From NCBI RefSeq assembly GCF_019024325.1, contig NZ_JAFNJS010000002.1, forward strand, positions 186,118 through 250,117: 64,000 bases of DNA, given 5' to 3'. This document shows, piece by piece, positions 1 to 8,381 of the stretch. Source of the DNA: Falsiroseomonas tokyonensis (GTDB lineage: Bacteria; Pseudomonadota; Alphaproteobacteria; Acetobacterales; Acetobacteraceae). Both the position numbers and the translations under genes were made by a program. Position 1 is the first letter of the stretch; each line of letters starts with the position of its first letter. The notes under the pieces are model-generated. The model was not told the origin of the DNA. It saw nothing but the letters and a program-made list of their open reading frames with translations, and did not search any database.

Positions 1-548
1 CCCAGCTGCGCGAGAATCCGGGCAAGTACGACTATGCCTCCTCCGGCAATGGCGGCGCGGTGCATCTGGCGACGGAGCTCTTCCTGCATGCTGCCGGCGG
101 GCTGAAGGTGAACCATGTGCCCTATCGCGGCAGCTCGGCCGCGCTGCCGGACGTGCTGTCCGGCCGGGTGCCGATGATCTTCGACATCGCCGCCTCCGCG
201 CTGCCCTATGCCCGGTCCGGCCAGCTGCGGGCGCTGGGCATCAGCACCAAGGAACGCTCCCCGCTGGCGCCCGAGATCCCGACCATGATCGAGCAGGGCG
301 TGGCGGGCTACGAGGCCTATACCTGGCACATGGTCTTCGCCCGCAGCGGCACGCCGCCGGCGGTGATCCAGCAGGTGAACCGTGCGGTGAATGCGGCGGT
401 GAATATCCCCGCCGTGAAGGAACGTCTGCTGAGCTTCGCCATGCAGGTGGTCTCCGACAGCACGCCCGAAAGCGCCGCCGCCTATCTGCGCAGCGAGATC
501 GCGGTGTGGGAGCCGTTGGTGCGCGCAGCGGGCATCCGGGCGAGCTGA
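1..548 (+). CDS. Tripartite tricarboxylate (Bug/TctC) receptor, 5' part missing
   Basis: Periplasmic substrate-binding protein of the Bug family, which captures small carboxylates for TTT-type transport. The gene enters from the left; the reading frame is open from base 3 and ends at TGA 546-548, so about 181 C-terminal residues are visible. Family hallmarks are the segments NPGKYDYASSGNGG, VNHVPYRGSSAALPDVLSG and GISTKERSPLAPEIPTM, which in this family line the ligand cleft and hinge. No TctA/TctB membrane gene is near, as is usual for the many orphan Bug receptors of betaproteobacteria and Acetobacteraceae. The ligand cannot be predicted. It converges on the acyl-CoA dehydrogenase gene with a 4-base gap. 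Confidence 0.9.
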   Translation, partial: QLRENPGKYDYASSGNGGAVHLATELFLHAAGGLKVNHVPYRGSSAALPDVLSGRVPMIFDIAASALPYARSGQLRALGISTKERSPLAPEIPTMIEQGVAGYEAYTWHMVFARSGTPPAVIQQVNRAVNAAVNIPAVKERLLSFAMQVVSDSTPESAAAYLRSEIAVWEPLVRAAGIRAS

Positions 549-552
549 GCCG

Positions 553-2223
553 TCAGGCGCCGGGGTCGGGCAGCAGCGCCTCCGGCACCGGCGCCGCCTC
601 TGCCGCCAGCGGGTCGCGCGGCATCACGCGGTGGCGCAGCACCAGGCGGGCCAGTTCCAGCCGGCCCGCATCCTCCAGCCGCGTCGCCTCCCAGGCCATC
701 GCGGCGGCGGAGGTCAGGTGATAGAGGGCGGAGGCCGCCTGGCGGGCCAGGGCCGGATCCGCCTGCGCACGCTCGGCCAGGGCCAGGGCGCGGTCCAAAG
801 CTTCGGGGGCCTCGGGCAGGGCGGCGCCATTGCCCAGCAGGCCCAGAACATGCCGGCGCAGCACCGGCAGCGCCGCCTCCCGCTTCGCGGCGCGCAGCAC
901 GTCGAGCGCCACGATATTGCTGGTGCCCTCCCAGATGCTGCCGAGATGCGCGTCGCGCAGCAGCCGGGCATCCGGCCATTCCTCGATATAGCCGCAGCCG
1001 CCGCGCACCTCCATCGCATCGCCCGTCACGCGCCGGGCGTCGCGGCAGGCGCGGAATTTCAGCAGCGGCGTCAGGATGCGGAGCAGGGGATAGGCGCCCT
1101 CCTCGCCCAGATCGGCGCGGCGCAGCGCCTCCGCCGCCTGGAACATCAGGCTGCGCGCCTGCTCCATCGGCAGCAGCATTTTTGTCAGCTGCCGGCGCAT
1201 CAGGGGCATGTCCACCAGGCGCTGGCCGAAGGCGCGGCGGCGATGCGCCACATACAGCGCCTCCGTCATCGCGCGGCGCATCAGCCCGGCGGCGCGCATG
1301 CCGTTGGACAGGCGGGAGTTGTTGACCATGTCGGCCATCTGCCGGAAGCCGGCCTCGGGGTCGCCCACCAGATAGGCCGTCGCCCCCTCCAGCCGGATCT
1401 CGCCGCTGGCCATGGACCGCGTGCCGAGCTTCGGCTTCAGCCGCAGGATGCGATAGGCGTTGTCGCTGCCATCCGGCAGCACCCTGGGCAGCAGGAACAG
1501 GGAAACGCCGGCCAGCCCCGGCCCCGTGCCCTCGCGCCGCGCCAGCACCATGGCGAGGCCCGCATCGGGGTTGGAGCAGAACCACTTGTCGCCGGTCAGC
1601 GCCCAGCTGCCATCCGCCCTCGGCGCGGCCATCACGGCGGTGGCGGCGATGTCGCTGCCGGCGCCCTGTTCCGTCATGAACATCGCGCCCTGGTGCAGCG
1701 CATCCAGGTCCTGGCTGGTCAGTGCCGGCAGGTAGCGCGCGACCAGCACCGGGTCGCCGAAGCGGCGCAGCGTGCGCGTCAGGCTGTCGGTCATGGAGAC
1801 CGGGCAGCAGAGGCCGAATTCCGCCTGCACCAGCAGATAGGTGACCAGGTATTTGGCCGATGGCGGCATCGGCGCGGGCCAGCCCAGCACGCCGGCGCGA
1901 TGCGACAGCGCGGCCAGGCCGTAATCGCCGAAGGCCAGCCGCTCCATTTCCCGATAGGCGGGGTGATATTCGATCTGCTGCCGGTCCGCGCCGCGCCGGT
2001 CGCGGCTGTGCAGCACCGGTGGGTTGCGATCCGCGATGGCGGCCAATTCATCCAACCGACCGCCGGCCAGCGCGCCCAGCCGGTCCAGATGCGGCCGCAG
2101 ATGCGCCAGCAGGTCGGGCGGCAGGTACAGCCCGGCCAGGCGCTCCAGCATCGGATCGGCGCGCCAAAGGTTCAGGCCGCGGCTATCGGGCACCGCCTCC
2201 GCGCCCATGGGGACTTGCATCAT
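553..2223 (-). CDS. AidB-like acyl-CoA dehydrogenase
   Basis: FAD flavoprotein of the acyl-CoA dehydrogenase superfamily, about 556 residues. That is longer than the usual 380-400 and matches the AidB-like branch, which has an extended C-terminal region. Visible motifs: MTEQGAGSD at about 183-191 and GDKWFCSN at about 211-218 (the flavin and substrate-binding middle domain), and IWEGTSNIVALD near 430, typical of AidB relatives. The start at 2223 (ATG) gives an ATGA overlap with the stop of the upstream binding-protein gene; a second ATG follows at 2220. An open frame extends further upstream but lies inside the neighbouring gene. The substrate is unknown; AidB itself is linked to the alkylation response, but this protein could be a plain branched-chain acyl-CoA dehydrogenase. 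Confidence 0.85.
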   Translation of the reverse strand: MMQVPMGAEAVPDSRGLNLWRADPMLERLAGLYLPPDLLAHLRPHLDRLGALAGGRLDELAAIADRNPPVLHSRDRRGADRQQIEYHPAYREMERLAFGDYGLAALSHRAGVLGWPAPMPPSAKYLVTYLLVQAEFGLCCPVSMTDSLTRTLRRFGDPVLVARYLPALTSQDLDALHQGAMFMTEQGAGSDIAATAVMAAPRADGSWALTGDKWFCSNPDAGLAMVLARREGTGPGLAGVSLFLLPRVLPDGSDNAYRILRLKPKLGTRSMASGEIRLEGATAYLVGDPEAGFRQMADMVNNSRLSNGMRAAGLMRRAMTEALYVAHRRRAFGQRLVDMPLMRRQLTKMLLPMEQARSLMFQAAEALRRADLGEEGAYPLLRILTPLLKFRACRDARRVTGDAMEVRGGCGYIEEWPDARLLRDAHLGSIWEGTSNIVALDVLRAAKREAALPVLRRHVLGLLGNGAALPEAPEALDRALALAERAQADPALARQAASALYHLTSAAAMAWEATRLEDAGRLELARLVLRHRVMPRDPLAAEAAPVPEALLPDPGA

Positions 2224-3500
2224 AGGCCCAGCCGGCCCAGCGCCTCGGCCACCGCGGCCTCGGCCGGGGCGATCACCACCTGGCGCAATCCGGGCGGGCT
2301 GCCGGGCGCGGCGGGGGCGGGCTGCCATTGGCAGAGCACGGGCCTGGCGCGCAGGTTCTGCCCGCGCTCATCGAATCGCGCGCCCCAGCCGCTGGCGGTG
2401 CTGCCTTCCGGGATATCGGTGGCCAGCACGGCGGCACGGATGCGGTCGCGCTCCGTGCTGCCGGCGCGCTGCAGCGCATCCAGCACAATCCGCGTGCCCG
2501 TGAAGCAGGCCAGGCCGTGGCCGGAGCGCGGATCCGCCCCGTAGCGGCGCAGATAGGCCTCGGCATAGGCCCGCGCGCCCGGCGCCACCCTCTCATTCAC
2601 CGCGGAGGGGGTGAAATCCGCGCTCATCGTGCCGGCGAAATCCGCGCCGATGCTGCGCGCCGTCTCGGCGAGGCCATAGCCGCCGGCGGTGCCGATCACC
2701 ATCCGCGGCCGCCAATTCGCATCCCGCATGGCGCGGAACAGCAGGATCTCGTCGCCCGGCGCGCCGGCATGCAGCACCACCTCCGCATCCAGCCCGCGCA
2801 GCCGCTGCACCAGCGCGGCCAGGTCGGTGGGCCGCGGCGCATAGGTGGCGCGTTGCACCAGCGTCAGCCGGCGCTCCGCCGCCAGGGCTTCCTGCGCGGC
2901 GGCGACGGATTGCGGGCCCAGCGCATCCTCCTGCGCGATGGCCAGGCGCAGCGATTCGGGGCTGCGCGTGAGCGAGGCCGCCAGCAGCGCCACGCCATCC
3001 AGCGCGGTTGCGGCAAAATCCTGCGCGCGCGGGGCGACGCGGAAGACCCAGCGGAAATTGCGCTCCATCACCGCATCGCCGATGGCGCCCAGCTCGAAAT
3101 AGGGCAGCCCCGCCAGCTCCGCGACCTGGGAGGCGGGCAGGGCAATGGCGGTGCTGAAGCTGCCGAGGATGGCGGTGACGCGGTCCGCCCCCTGACTCAA
3201 GCGCCGCGCCTCCGCCGTCGCGGCAGCCTCGTCGGGCGCATCGGCGCGCACCAGGCGGAGGCTGCGGCCGAGGACGCCGCCTGCGGCATTGCGCTCCTCC
3301 ACCGCCAGTTCCACGCCGCGGAAGGATTCGTCGCCGAACAGGCCGGCGGGGCCGGTGAGGGGAAACAGCGCGCCGAGTCGGATCTCCGGGGCGGCGGGCT
3401 GGGCCGGCGCCTGCGCCCGCGCACCGAACGCCGCCAGGCCCAGGCCCGCCCCCGTCGAAATGGCCAGCCCGCCGAAACCCCGGCGGCCGAAGCCCTGCAT
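2220..3500 (-). CDS. LivJ-type ABC transporter substrate-binding protein
   Basis: Periplasmic binding protein of the branched-chain amino acid/amide type (Peripla_BP_6), about 426 residues. The start at 3500 gives an N-terminal signal with a double arginine (GRRGFGG), a hydrophobic stretch and an ARAQA cleavage region, so Tat or Sec export is likely. The mature start, EIRLGALFPLTGPAGLFG, is the canonical first beta strand and ligand loop of the family. No permease or ATPase genes of a Liv system lie nearby. Its stop overlaps the start of the acyl-CoA dehydrogenase by ATGA, so the two are cotranscribed and translationally coupled. That suggests the ligand may be an acid later handled as a CoA ester (inference). 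Confidence 0.88.
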   Translation of the reverse strand: MQGFGRRGFGGLAISTGAGLGLAAFGARAQAPAQPAAPEIRLGALFPLTGPAGLFGDESFRGVELAVEERNAAGGVLGRSLRLVRADAPDEAAATAEARRLSQGADRVTAILGSFSTAIALPASQVAELAGLPYFELGAIGDAVMERNFRWVFRVAPRAQDFAATALDGVALLAASLTRSPESLRLAIAQEDALGPQSVAAAQEALAAERRLTLVQRATYAPRPTDLAALVQRLRGLDAEVVLHAGAPGDEILLFRAMRDANWRPRMVIGTAGGYGLAETARSIGADFAGTMSADFTPSAVNERVAPGARAYAEAYLRRYGADPRSGHGLACFTGTRIVLDALQRAGSTERDRIRAAVLATDIPEGSTASGWGARFDERGQNLRARPVLCQWQPAPAAPGSPPGLRQVVIAPAEAAVAEALGRLGL

Positions 3501-3640
3501 GCTGATCCCCTTCCCCGGGCGCCCCCGCGACTTTCCCATGCGCCGCGCCGCGCGCACAACCCCGCTGGCGCGTGGCGCTGGCCTTGACGGGGCGCGCCGC
3601 CGCATGGTCCCTCGGACCCTCGCCGAGCCGAGGAACCGCC

Positions 3641-4660
3641 ATGCCCAGCCTGCCCGCCGAGATGACGCTGATCGACCACACCCAGGGCGGCACCGGCAAG
3701 GGCGGTGGGCCGGAGGTGCTGGCGGCGGCGCGCGGCCCGGTGCCCAGCCCGGCGGGGGATGAGGTGCTGATCCGCACCCAGGCCGTGGGCGTGAACCGCC
3801 CGGACGTGGCGCAGCGCAATGGCAGCTATCCGCCGCCGCCCGGCGCCAGCCCCGTGCTCGGCCTGGAATGCGCCGGAGAGGTGGTGGCGGTGGGCGCCGC
3901 GGTGAAGCGCTTCAGGGTCGGCGACAAGGTCTGTGCGCTGACCAATGGCGGTGCCTATGCCGAGTATTGCGTGGCGCCCGAGGCGCAGACGCTGCCCTGG
4001 CCTGCCGGCTTCGACGCGCTGCACGCCGCCGCCCTGCCAGAGACCTATTTCACCGTCTGGGCCAATGTCTTCGGGCATGGCCGGCTGGCGGCGGGCGAAA
4101 GCATCCTGATCCATGGCGGCACGTCCGGCATCGGCGTGACGGCCATCCAACTCGCCAAGGCCTTCGGCGCGACGGTCTATGCGACGGCGGGCAGCGCGGA
4201 GAAGGTGGCGGCCTGCCTGGAGCTCGGGGCGGATGCGGCGATCGACTACAAGGCCGAGGACTTCGCCGAGCGCATCAAGGCGCTGACGGGCGGGAAGGGC
4301 GTGGACGTGGTGCTCGACATGGTCGGCGCGCCGTATTTCACGAAGAACCTGCGCTGCCTGAAGCTGGACGGCCGCCTGGTGATGATCGCCTTCCTGAACG
4401 GGCATGTGGCGGAACAGGTGGACCTGCGGCCGATCATGGTGAAGCGCCTGACCGTCACCGGCAGCACCATGCGGCCGCGCAGCACGGCGCAGAAGGGGGA
4501 GATCGCCCAGGCGCTGGAAGCCAAGGTCTGGCCGCTGCTGGCGCAGGGCCAAGCCGCGCCGCGCATCTTCCGCACCTTCCCTCTGGCGCAGGCGGCGGAG
4601 GCGCATCGGCTGATGGAAAGCAGCGCGCATATCGGCAAGATCATGCTGACCATGGGCTGA
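3641..4660 (+). CDS. NAD(P)H:quinone oxidoreductase (PIG3-like, zinc-free MDR)
   Basis: Medium-chain dehydrogenase/reductase of the quinone oxidoreductase branch, about 339 residues. An N-terminal GroES-like domain carries [18 protein letters not shown] and [13 protein letters not shown] Rossmann domain begins near 150 with [20 protein letters not shown], which binds NADPH. There is no structural-zinc cysteine cluster, consistent with the zinc-free group. The C-terminal half has [19 protein letters not shown] and the typical ending [12 protein letters not shown]. The start ATG 3641 is preceded by a GAGGAA-like ribosome site; ATG 3662 is an alternative. The divergent gene is the LivJ-type receptor. 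Substrate: probably quinones or small enones, unspecific. Confidence 0.9.
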   Translation: MPSLPAEMTLIDHTQGGTGKGGGPEVLAAARGPVPSPAGDEVLIRTQAVGVNRPDVAQRNGSYPPPPGASPVLGLECAGEVVAVGAAVKRFRVGDKVCALTNGGAYAEYCVAPEAQTLPWPAGFDALHAAALPETYFTVWANVFGHGRLAAGESILIHGGTSGIGVTAIQLAKAFGATVYATAGSAEKVAACLELGADAAIDYKAEDFAERIKALTGGKGVDVVLDMVGAPYFTKNLRCLKLDGRLVMIAFLNGHVAEQVDLRPIMVKRLTVTGSTMRPRSTAQKGEIAQALEAKVWPLLAQGQAAPRIFRTFPLAQAAEAHRLMESSAHIGKIMLTMG

Positions 4661-4669
4661 GGGGGCGCC

Positions 4670-4867
4670 GTGACGCTCTGGCTGGTCTTCGCCGCGGCGC
4701 TGCTGCTGCTGGGCCTGACGATGCGGCTGCGCGATCGTGGCTTGCGGCGGGCCGGGCAGGGGCTTTCGGTGCTGCTGGCGCTGGCCGCCACGCTGCTTCT
4801 GGCCCGCCGCCCCGGCACCGCCCTGCCGCTGCCGGGATCGCGGCCGCGGCCCTGGTATTCCCCCTGA
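4670..4867 (+). CDS. Small membrane protein, unknown function
   Basis: A 65-residue protein starting with GTG nine bases after the oxidoreductase stop. It has two hydrophobic stretches, about residues 2-17 (LWLVFAAALLLLGLTM) and 33-45 (LSVLLALAATLLL), separated by an arginine-rich loop, then a Pro/Arg-rich tail. It looks like a two-helix inner-membrane protein. Spacing places it in the same transcription unit as the oxidoreductase and the downstream SAF-domain dehydrogenase. I do not recognise a family. Confidence 0.6.
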   Translation: MTLWLVFAAALLLLGLTMRLRDRGLRRAGQGLSVLLALAATLLLARRPGTALPLPGSRPRPWYSP

Positions 4868-4877
4868 GAGCCCCGCC

Positions 4878-6233
4878 ATGAACCTGCACCGCCTGCTGCT
4901 GAAGCGCCAAGCGGAAGGCCGCCCGGTCCGCGTCGCCGTGATCGGCGCCGGCAAATTCGGCTCCATGTTCCTGCACCAGGCGCCGCGCACGCCGGGGCTG
5001 CATGTGCTGGGCATCGCCGACCTCTCCATCCCCAATGCCCGCGCCGCCCTGGCGCGCATCCATTGGCCGGCGGAAGCCGGCCAGGCGCCCGATGCCGCGA
5101 CCGCCGCGCGCAGCGGCGCCACCTGGCTGACCGAGGACAGCCTGGCGCTGATCGCCGATCCGCATGTGGAGGTGGTGGTGGAGGCCACCGGCGACCCCGC
5201 CGCCGGCCTGGTCCATGCCCGCCACGCCATCCGCCACGGCAAGCATGTGGTGATGGTGAATGTGGAGGCCGATGTGCTGGCCGGCCCGCTGCTGGCGCGG
5301 GAAGCCGCGGCGGCCGGCGTGGTCTATTCCATGGCCTATGGCGACCAGCCGGCTTTGGTGGCGGAGCTGGTCGACACCATCCGCGCCGGCGGCTTTTCCA
5401 TCGTCGCGGCCGGCAAGGGCACGAAGTATCTGCCCGCCTATCACGCCAGCACGCCCGACACCGTCTGGGACTTCTACGGGCTGACGGCCGAACAGGCGCG
5501 CGCGGGGGCGATGAATCCGCGCATGTTCAACTCCTTCCTCGACGGCACGAAGTCCGGCATCGAGATGGCGGCGATCGCCAATGCCACCGGCCTGGCGCCG
5601 CCCGAAGATGGCCTGGCCTTCCCGCCCGCCGGCACCAGCCAGCTGCCCGACCTGCTGCGCCCGCACAACGAGGGCGGCATCCTGCCGCGCAAGGGCATGG
5701 TGGAAGTCGTCTCCTCCCTGACGCGCGACGGCGCCGAGATTCCGGACAACCTCCGCTGGGGCGTCTATGTCGTCTTCGAGGGCGATACCGAATATGCCCG
5801 CCGCTGCTTCGCGGAATACGGCGTCGCCACCGATTCCTCCGGACGCTATGCCGCGCTGTGGCGGCCCTATCACTTCATCGGGCTGGAGCTCGGCGTCTCC
5901 GTCGCCTCCGCCGCGCTGCGTCGGGAACCCACGGGCAGTTCGGAAAGCTGGTCCGCGGATTGCGTCGCCATCGCCAAGCGCGATCTGCGGCCGGGCGAGG
6001 TGCTGGATGGCGAGGGTGGCGCCATGGTCTGGGGCAGGTGCATTCCCGCCGCGCGATCGCTCGCACTCGGCGCGGTGCCGATCGGGCTGGCGCATGGCGT
6101 GCCGCTGGCGCGTTCGGTGCCGGCCGGCGCGCTGGTGACGGAGGCGGATCTGCAGGCGGCGCGGCCCGGTGGCGCCGGGCAGGCGGCGCGGGAGATGCGG
6201 GCGGAAATGGTGGCACGTTCGGCGCGGGCTTGA
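4878..6233 (+). CDS. NAD(P)-dependent oxidoreductase with C-terminal SAF domain (homoserine-dehydrogenase-like)
   Basis: About 451 residues. The N-terminal Rossmann fold shows VRVAVIGAGKFGSMF near 18-32, and VVVEATGDPAAGL near 103, as in homoserine dehydrogenase and Gfo/Idh enzymes. The middle contains the conserved GKGTKYLPAYHASTPDTVW region. The C-terminal part has the SAF signature KRDLRPGEVLDGEGG and GVPLARSVPAGALVTEADL, the antifreeze/FlgA/sialate-synthase-like beta-clip. Proteins of this architecture are often labelled FlgA, but there is no flagellar context here. It is probably a sugar-acid or amino-acid-type dehydrogenase; the substrate is unknown. The ATG at 4878 lies 10 bases after the small membrane gene. 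Confidence 0.82.
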   Translation: MNLHRLLLKRQAEGRPVRVAVIGAGKFGSMFLHQAPRTPGLHVLGIADLSIPNARAALARIHWPAEAGQAPDAATAARSGATWLTEDSLALIADPHVEVVVEATGDPAAGLVHARHAIRHGKHVVMVNVEADVLAGPLLAREAAAAGVVYSMAYGDQPALVAELVDTIRAGGFSIVAAGKGTKYLPAYHASTPDTVWDFYGLTAEQARAGAMNPRMFNSFLDGTKSGIEMAAIANATGLAPPEDGLAFPPAGTSQLPDLLRPHNEGGILPRKGMVEVVSSLTRDGAEIPDNLRWGVYVVFEGDTEYARRCFAEYGVATDSSGRYAALWRPYHFIGLELGVSVASAALRREPTGSSESWSADCVAIAKRDLRPGEVLDGEGGAMVWGRCIPAARSLALGAVPIGLAHGVPLARSVPAGALVTEADLQAARPGGAGQAAREMRAEMVARSARA

Positions 6234-6348
6234 TGGCGCCGCGGCTTCCGAGGCCTGCGCAGCGACGGTCGACAAATGTCGAATTGTCAGCGTAATCGCA
6301 CAAATCCAGGCTTTTCGCGACGCGACGGGCGCGGCTAGGTTAACGGCA

Positions 6349-7212
6349 ATGCCCATGGCGTCTGCCTTCCGGCTGCTTTTCGCAGCCGTCATCCTCTTTG
6401 GCGGTGCCTGGCCCATCACCAAGGCCGCGCTGGCGGATGCATCCCCACTCTGGTTCGGCACGGGCCGATCGGCGCTTGCGGCGGTGGGCGCCGCCATCCT
6501 GCTGGCGGCGCTCGGGCGGCTGCGCTTTCCCGTGGCGCAGGACCGAAAGGCGGTGCTTTTCCTCGGCCTGTTCCAGCTTGGCGGTTTCTTCGCGCTGACC
6601 CATCTGGCGGTGGCGCTGGTGCCGGCGGGGCGCACGGCGGTGCTGTCCAATGTCGTGACCTATTGGCTCATCCCGCTTTCGGTGCTGGTGCTGGGGGAGA
6701 AGGTCTCCACCGCGCGCTGGATCGCGGCGGGGTTGGGGCTGGCCGGGGCGGGCGTGCTGATCGGGCCCTGGTCGGTGGACTGGACGCAGCACGATGCGCT
6801 GATCGGCCATCTGATGCTGGTGCTGGCCGGGCTGCTCTGGACCATTGCCATCATCGCCTCCCGCAAATGGCCACCCCGCACGCCGATGTTCGAATTGCTG
6901 CCCTGGTGCTTCGGCATCGGCGCGCTGCTGCTGGTGCCGATCACGCTGCTGCTGGAACCGGATGGCGGGGTGGGGCTGAGTTCCTGGCCCTATCTTCTCT
7001 ACATCGGGTTGTTCGCGGCGCCGATCGGCACCTGGTGCGTGATCGAGGCCGGGCGGAAGCTGCCGGGGGCCGTGGCCTCCGTCGGCTTCCTGATGGTGCC
7101 GGCCTTCGGCGTGCTGGTCTCGACGCTCTGGCTCGGCGAGCCGCTGGGCTGGGATGTGATCGTGGGCGGGCTGCTGATCATCGCATCAGTTGTGCTGGCG
7201 GCACGCGGATGA
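6349..7212 (+). CDS. EamA/DMT-family transporter
   Basis: Inner-membrane drug/metabolite transporter of about 287 residues with ten predicted helices arranged as two EamA repeats. Repeat 1 begins FRLLFAAVILFGGAWPITKA; repeat 2 begins near LIGHLMLVLAGLLWTIAII. GRTAVLSNVVTYWLIPL and VLVLGEKVST are typical of helix 3-4 of the family. Starts at ATG 6349 or 6355 (MPMAS); the long upstream open frame is non-coding. The stop TGA 7210-7212 lies in the first copy of a short direct repeat that leads into the hydrolase gene. The substrate is not predictable. Confidence 0.85.
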   Translation: MPMASAFRLLFAAVILFGGAWPITKAALADASPLWFGTGRSALAAVGAAILLAALGRLRFPVAQDRKAVLFLGLFQLGGFFALTHLAVALVPAGRTAVLSNVVTYWLIPLSVLVLGEKVSTARWIAAGLGLAGAGVLIGPWSVDWTQHDALIGHLMLVLAGLLWTIAIIASRKWPPRTPMFELLPWCFGIGALLLVPITLLLEPDGGVGLSSWPYLLYIGLFAAPIGTWCVIEAGRKLPGAVASVGFLMVPAFGVLVSTLWLGEPLGWDVIVGGLLIIASVVLAARG

Positions 7213-7238
7213 AACGCTTCTTGGCGGCACGCGGATGA
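7196..7238 (+). repeat. 17-bp direct repeat at an EamA/hydrolase gene junction
   Basis: TGGCGGCACGCGGATGA occurs at 7196-7212 and again at 7222-7238, starts 26 bases apart. The first copy carries the stop of the transporter; the second carries the start codon of the hydrolase. Between them an ATG at 7209 opens a nine-codon reading frame (MKRFLAARG) that ends at 7238, overlapping both genes. Confidence 0.8.
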
Positions 7239-7999
7239 GGCTTGCCGTCACCGCGATGGGGCAGGGGTCTGCCGTCGTGCTGTTGCACGGGCTGCTCGGC
7301 GCCGGGCAGAATTTCGGCGCGGTGCAGAAGCAGTTGGCGGCCGATGGCTTCCGCGTGCTGGCGCTGGACCTGCGCAACCACGGCGCCTCCCCCCATGCGC
7401 CCGGCATGGACTATGCCGCGATGGCCGCCGATGTGGCGGAGACGCTGCAGGCGGAGGGCGCCTGGCCCGCCGCCGTGATCGGCCATTCCATGGGCGGCAA
7501 GGTCGCCATGGCGCTGGCGCTCGCGCGGCCGGAGGGGGTGGCGCGGCTGATGGTGGCGGATATCGCCCCCGTCACCTATCCGACGCCGCTCTTCACCGCC
7601 TATGTCGCCGCCATGCGCGCCATGGAACTGCGCCCTGGCCTGACGCGGCGGGAGGCCGATGCGGCGCTGGCCCCGGCCGTGCCCGCCGCGCCGCTGCGCG
7701 CCTTCCTGCTGCAGAACCTGGATTTCGCCCAGACCCCGCCCGCCTGGCGAATCGGGCTGGAGGAGATTGCCGCGGGCATGCCGCAGATCGGCGGCTGGCC
7801 GGATCTGCCGGGGCGCTATGAGGGAAGGGTGCTGGTGCTGGCCGGCGACAAGTCCGACTACATCCGCCCCGAGCATGCGCCGCTGTTCCGGCGCCTTTTC
7901 CCGGCGGCCAGCCATGCCAGCATCCCCGCCGGCCATTGGCTGCATGCGGAGAATCCGCAGGCCTTCCTGGCCGCGGCGCGGGACTTCCTGGCCGGTTAG
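7235..7999 (+). CDS. Alpha/beta-fold hydrolase (YbfF-like esterase)
   Basis: About 254 residues. The alpha/beta hydrolase core shows the oxyanion segment VVLLHGLLGAGQNFG near 15-29, DLRNHGASPH near 47-56, the nucleophile elbow GHSMGGKVAM (Ser near 86), and the C-terminal AGHWLHAENPQAFL carrying the catalytic His. The DLRNHG and GHSMGGK motifs are typical of the YbfF/abhydrolase-11 esterases. The start ATG 7235 lies in the second copy of the local direct repeat, 23 bases after the transporter stop, so cotranscription is likely. Cytosolic; it probably acts on short or acyl-CoA-like esters (family knowledge, not shown here). Confidence 0.87.
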   Translation: MRLAVTAMGQGSAVVLLHGLLGAGQNFGAVQKQLAADGFRVLALDLRNHGASPHAPGMDYAAMAADVAETLQAEGAWPAAVIGHSMGGKVAMALALARPEGVARLMVADIAPVTYPTPLFTAYVAAMRAMELRPGLTRREADAALAPAVPAAPLRAFLLQNLDFAQTPPAWRIGLEEIAAGMPQIGGWPDLPGRYEGRVLVLAGDKSDYIRPEHAPLFRRLFPAASHASIPAGHWLHAENPQAFLAAARDFLAG

Positions 8000-8000
8000 C

Positions 8001-8029
8001 TGTCCTGCGCCCCCACGGGGCGCGGGACA
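8001..8029. terminator. Hairpin between convergent genes
   Basis: The arms 8001-8013 and 8017-8029 form a 13-bp stem (one T-G wobble) around a three-base CAC loop. It starts two bases after the hydrolase stop and ends nine bases before the stop of the convergent peptide gene, so it could terminate both directions. There is no T run. Confidence 0.6.
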
Positions 8030-8037
8030 GCGCCATA

Positions 8038-8226
8038 CTACGACCCGCCGCGGTTTCCGGAGCGCGCCTCGGGCACCACCTCGTCATCGGGCGGATCCTG
8101 GTCCGAGGGATCACCGCCGGGCGGGGTCCAGTCGCCGCTGTATTCGAAGTTCAGCGCAACGACGCCACCGGTCACCTGGTCCAGCGCCGCATCGTCCAGG
8201 GGGATCGGCTTCTTGGTCTCCGTCAT
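8038..8226 (-). CDS. Double-glycine-leader acidic peptide 1
   Basis: A 62-residue protein with a strong ribosome site (AAGGA about nine bases before ATG 8226). Residues 1-21 form a leader ending LDDAALDQVTGG, the layout of double-glycine leaders cleaved by C39-peptidase ABC exporters, with L/D/L/V at spaced positions. The predicted core of 41 residues is acidic and rich in Pro, Gly and Asp, has no Cys or Lys, and contains NFEYSGDWTPPGGD. It is therefore neither a classical cationic bacteriocin nor a lanthipeptide. A related gene lies upstream on the same strand at 8382-8576. No exporter or modifying enzyme is in the window. Function unknown; leader processing is inferred from the motif. Confidence 0.72.
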   Translation of the reverse strand: MTETKKPIPLDDAALDQVTGGVVALNFEYSGDWTPPGGDPSDQDPPDDEVVPEARSGNRGGS

Positions 8227-8273
8227 GGCTCACGTCCTTCGGTCATGGAACTCGAAAACGTCTTGCGCGCCTG

Positions 8274-8372
8274 GAGCTGTTTCACCGAAAGCGAAGACGG
8301 CGAAACAGCTCGAGCTCATTGTCTTGACGCGTTTTCCGAGTCGCCTTGCGAAGCCGCAAGGCTTGAAAACGC
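8274..8372 (-). repeat. 99-nt two-hairpin dispersed repeat, copy 1
   Basis: Hairpin A: arms 8274-8287 and 8298-8311 (14 bp, one mismatch, 10-base loop). Hairpin B: outer arms 8329-8336 and 8365-8372, inner arms 8343-8350 and 8355-8362 with an AAGC loop. It aligns without gaps to 17631-17729 (89 of 99 bases by hand count), and several differences are paired changes that keep the stems. It sits 9 bases after the stop of peptide gene 2 and 47 bases before peptide gene 1. Confidence 0.85.
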
Positions 8373-8381
8373 GCTAGCGCG

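Noticed and set aside
3197-5242. Long minus-strand open frame (about 680 codons) across the quinone oxidoreductase and dehydrogenase genes
   Set aside because: Antisense shadow typical of very GC-rich DNA; the translation is Arg/Ala/Gln low complexity, and the plus-strand genes have clear family motifs.
4878-6233. FlgA (flagellar P-ring chaperone) assignment
   Set aside because: Only the C-terminal SAF domain is shared; the N-terminal two thirds is a Rossmann dehydrogenase and no flagellar genes are nearby.
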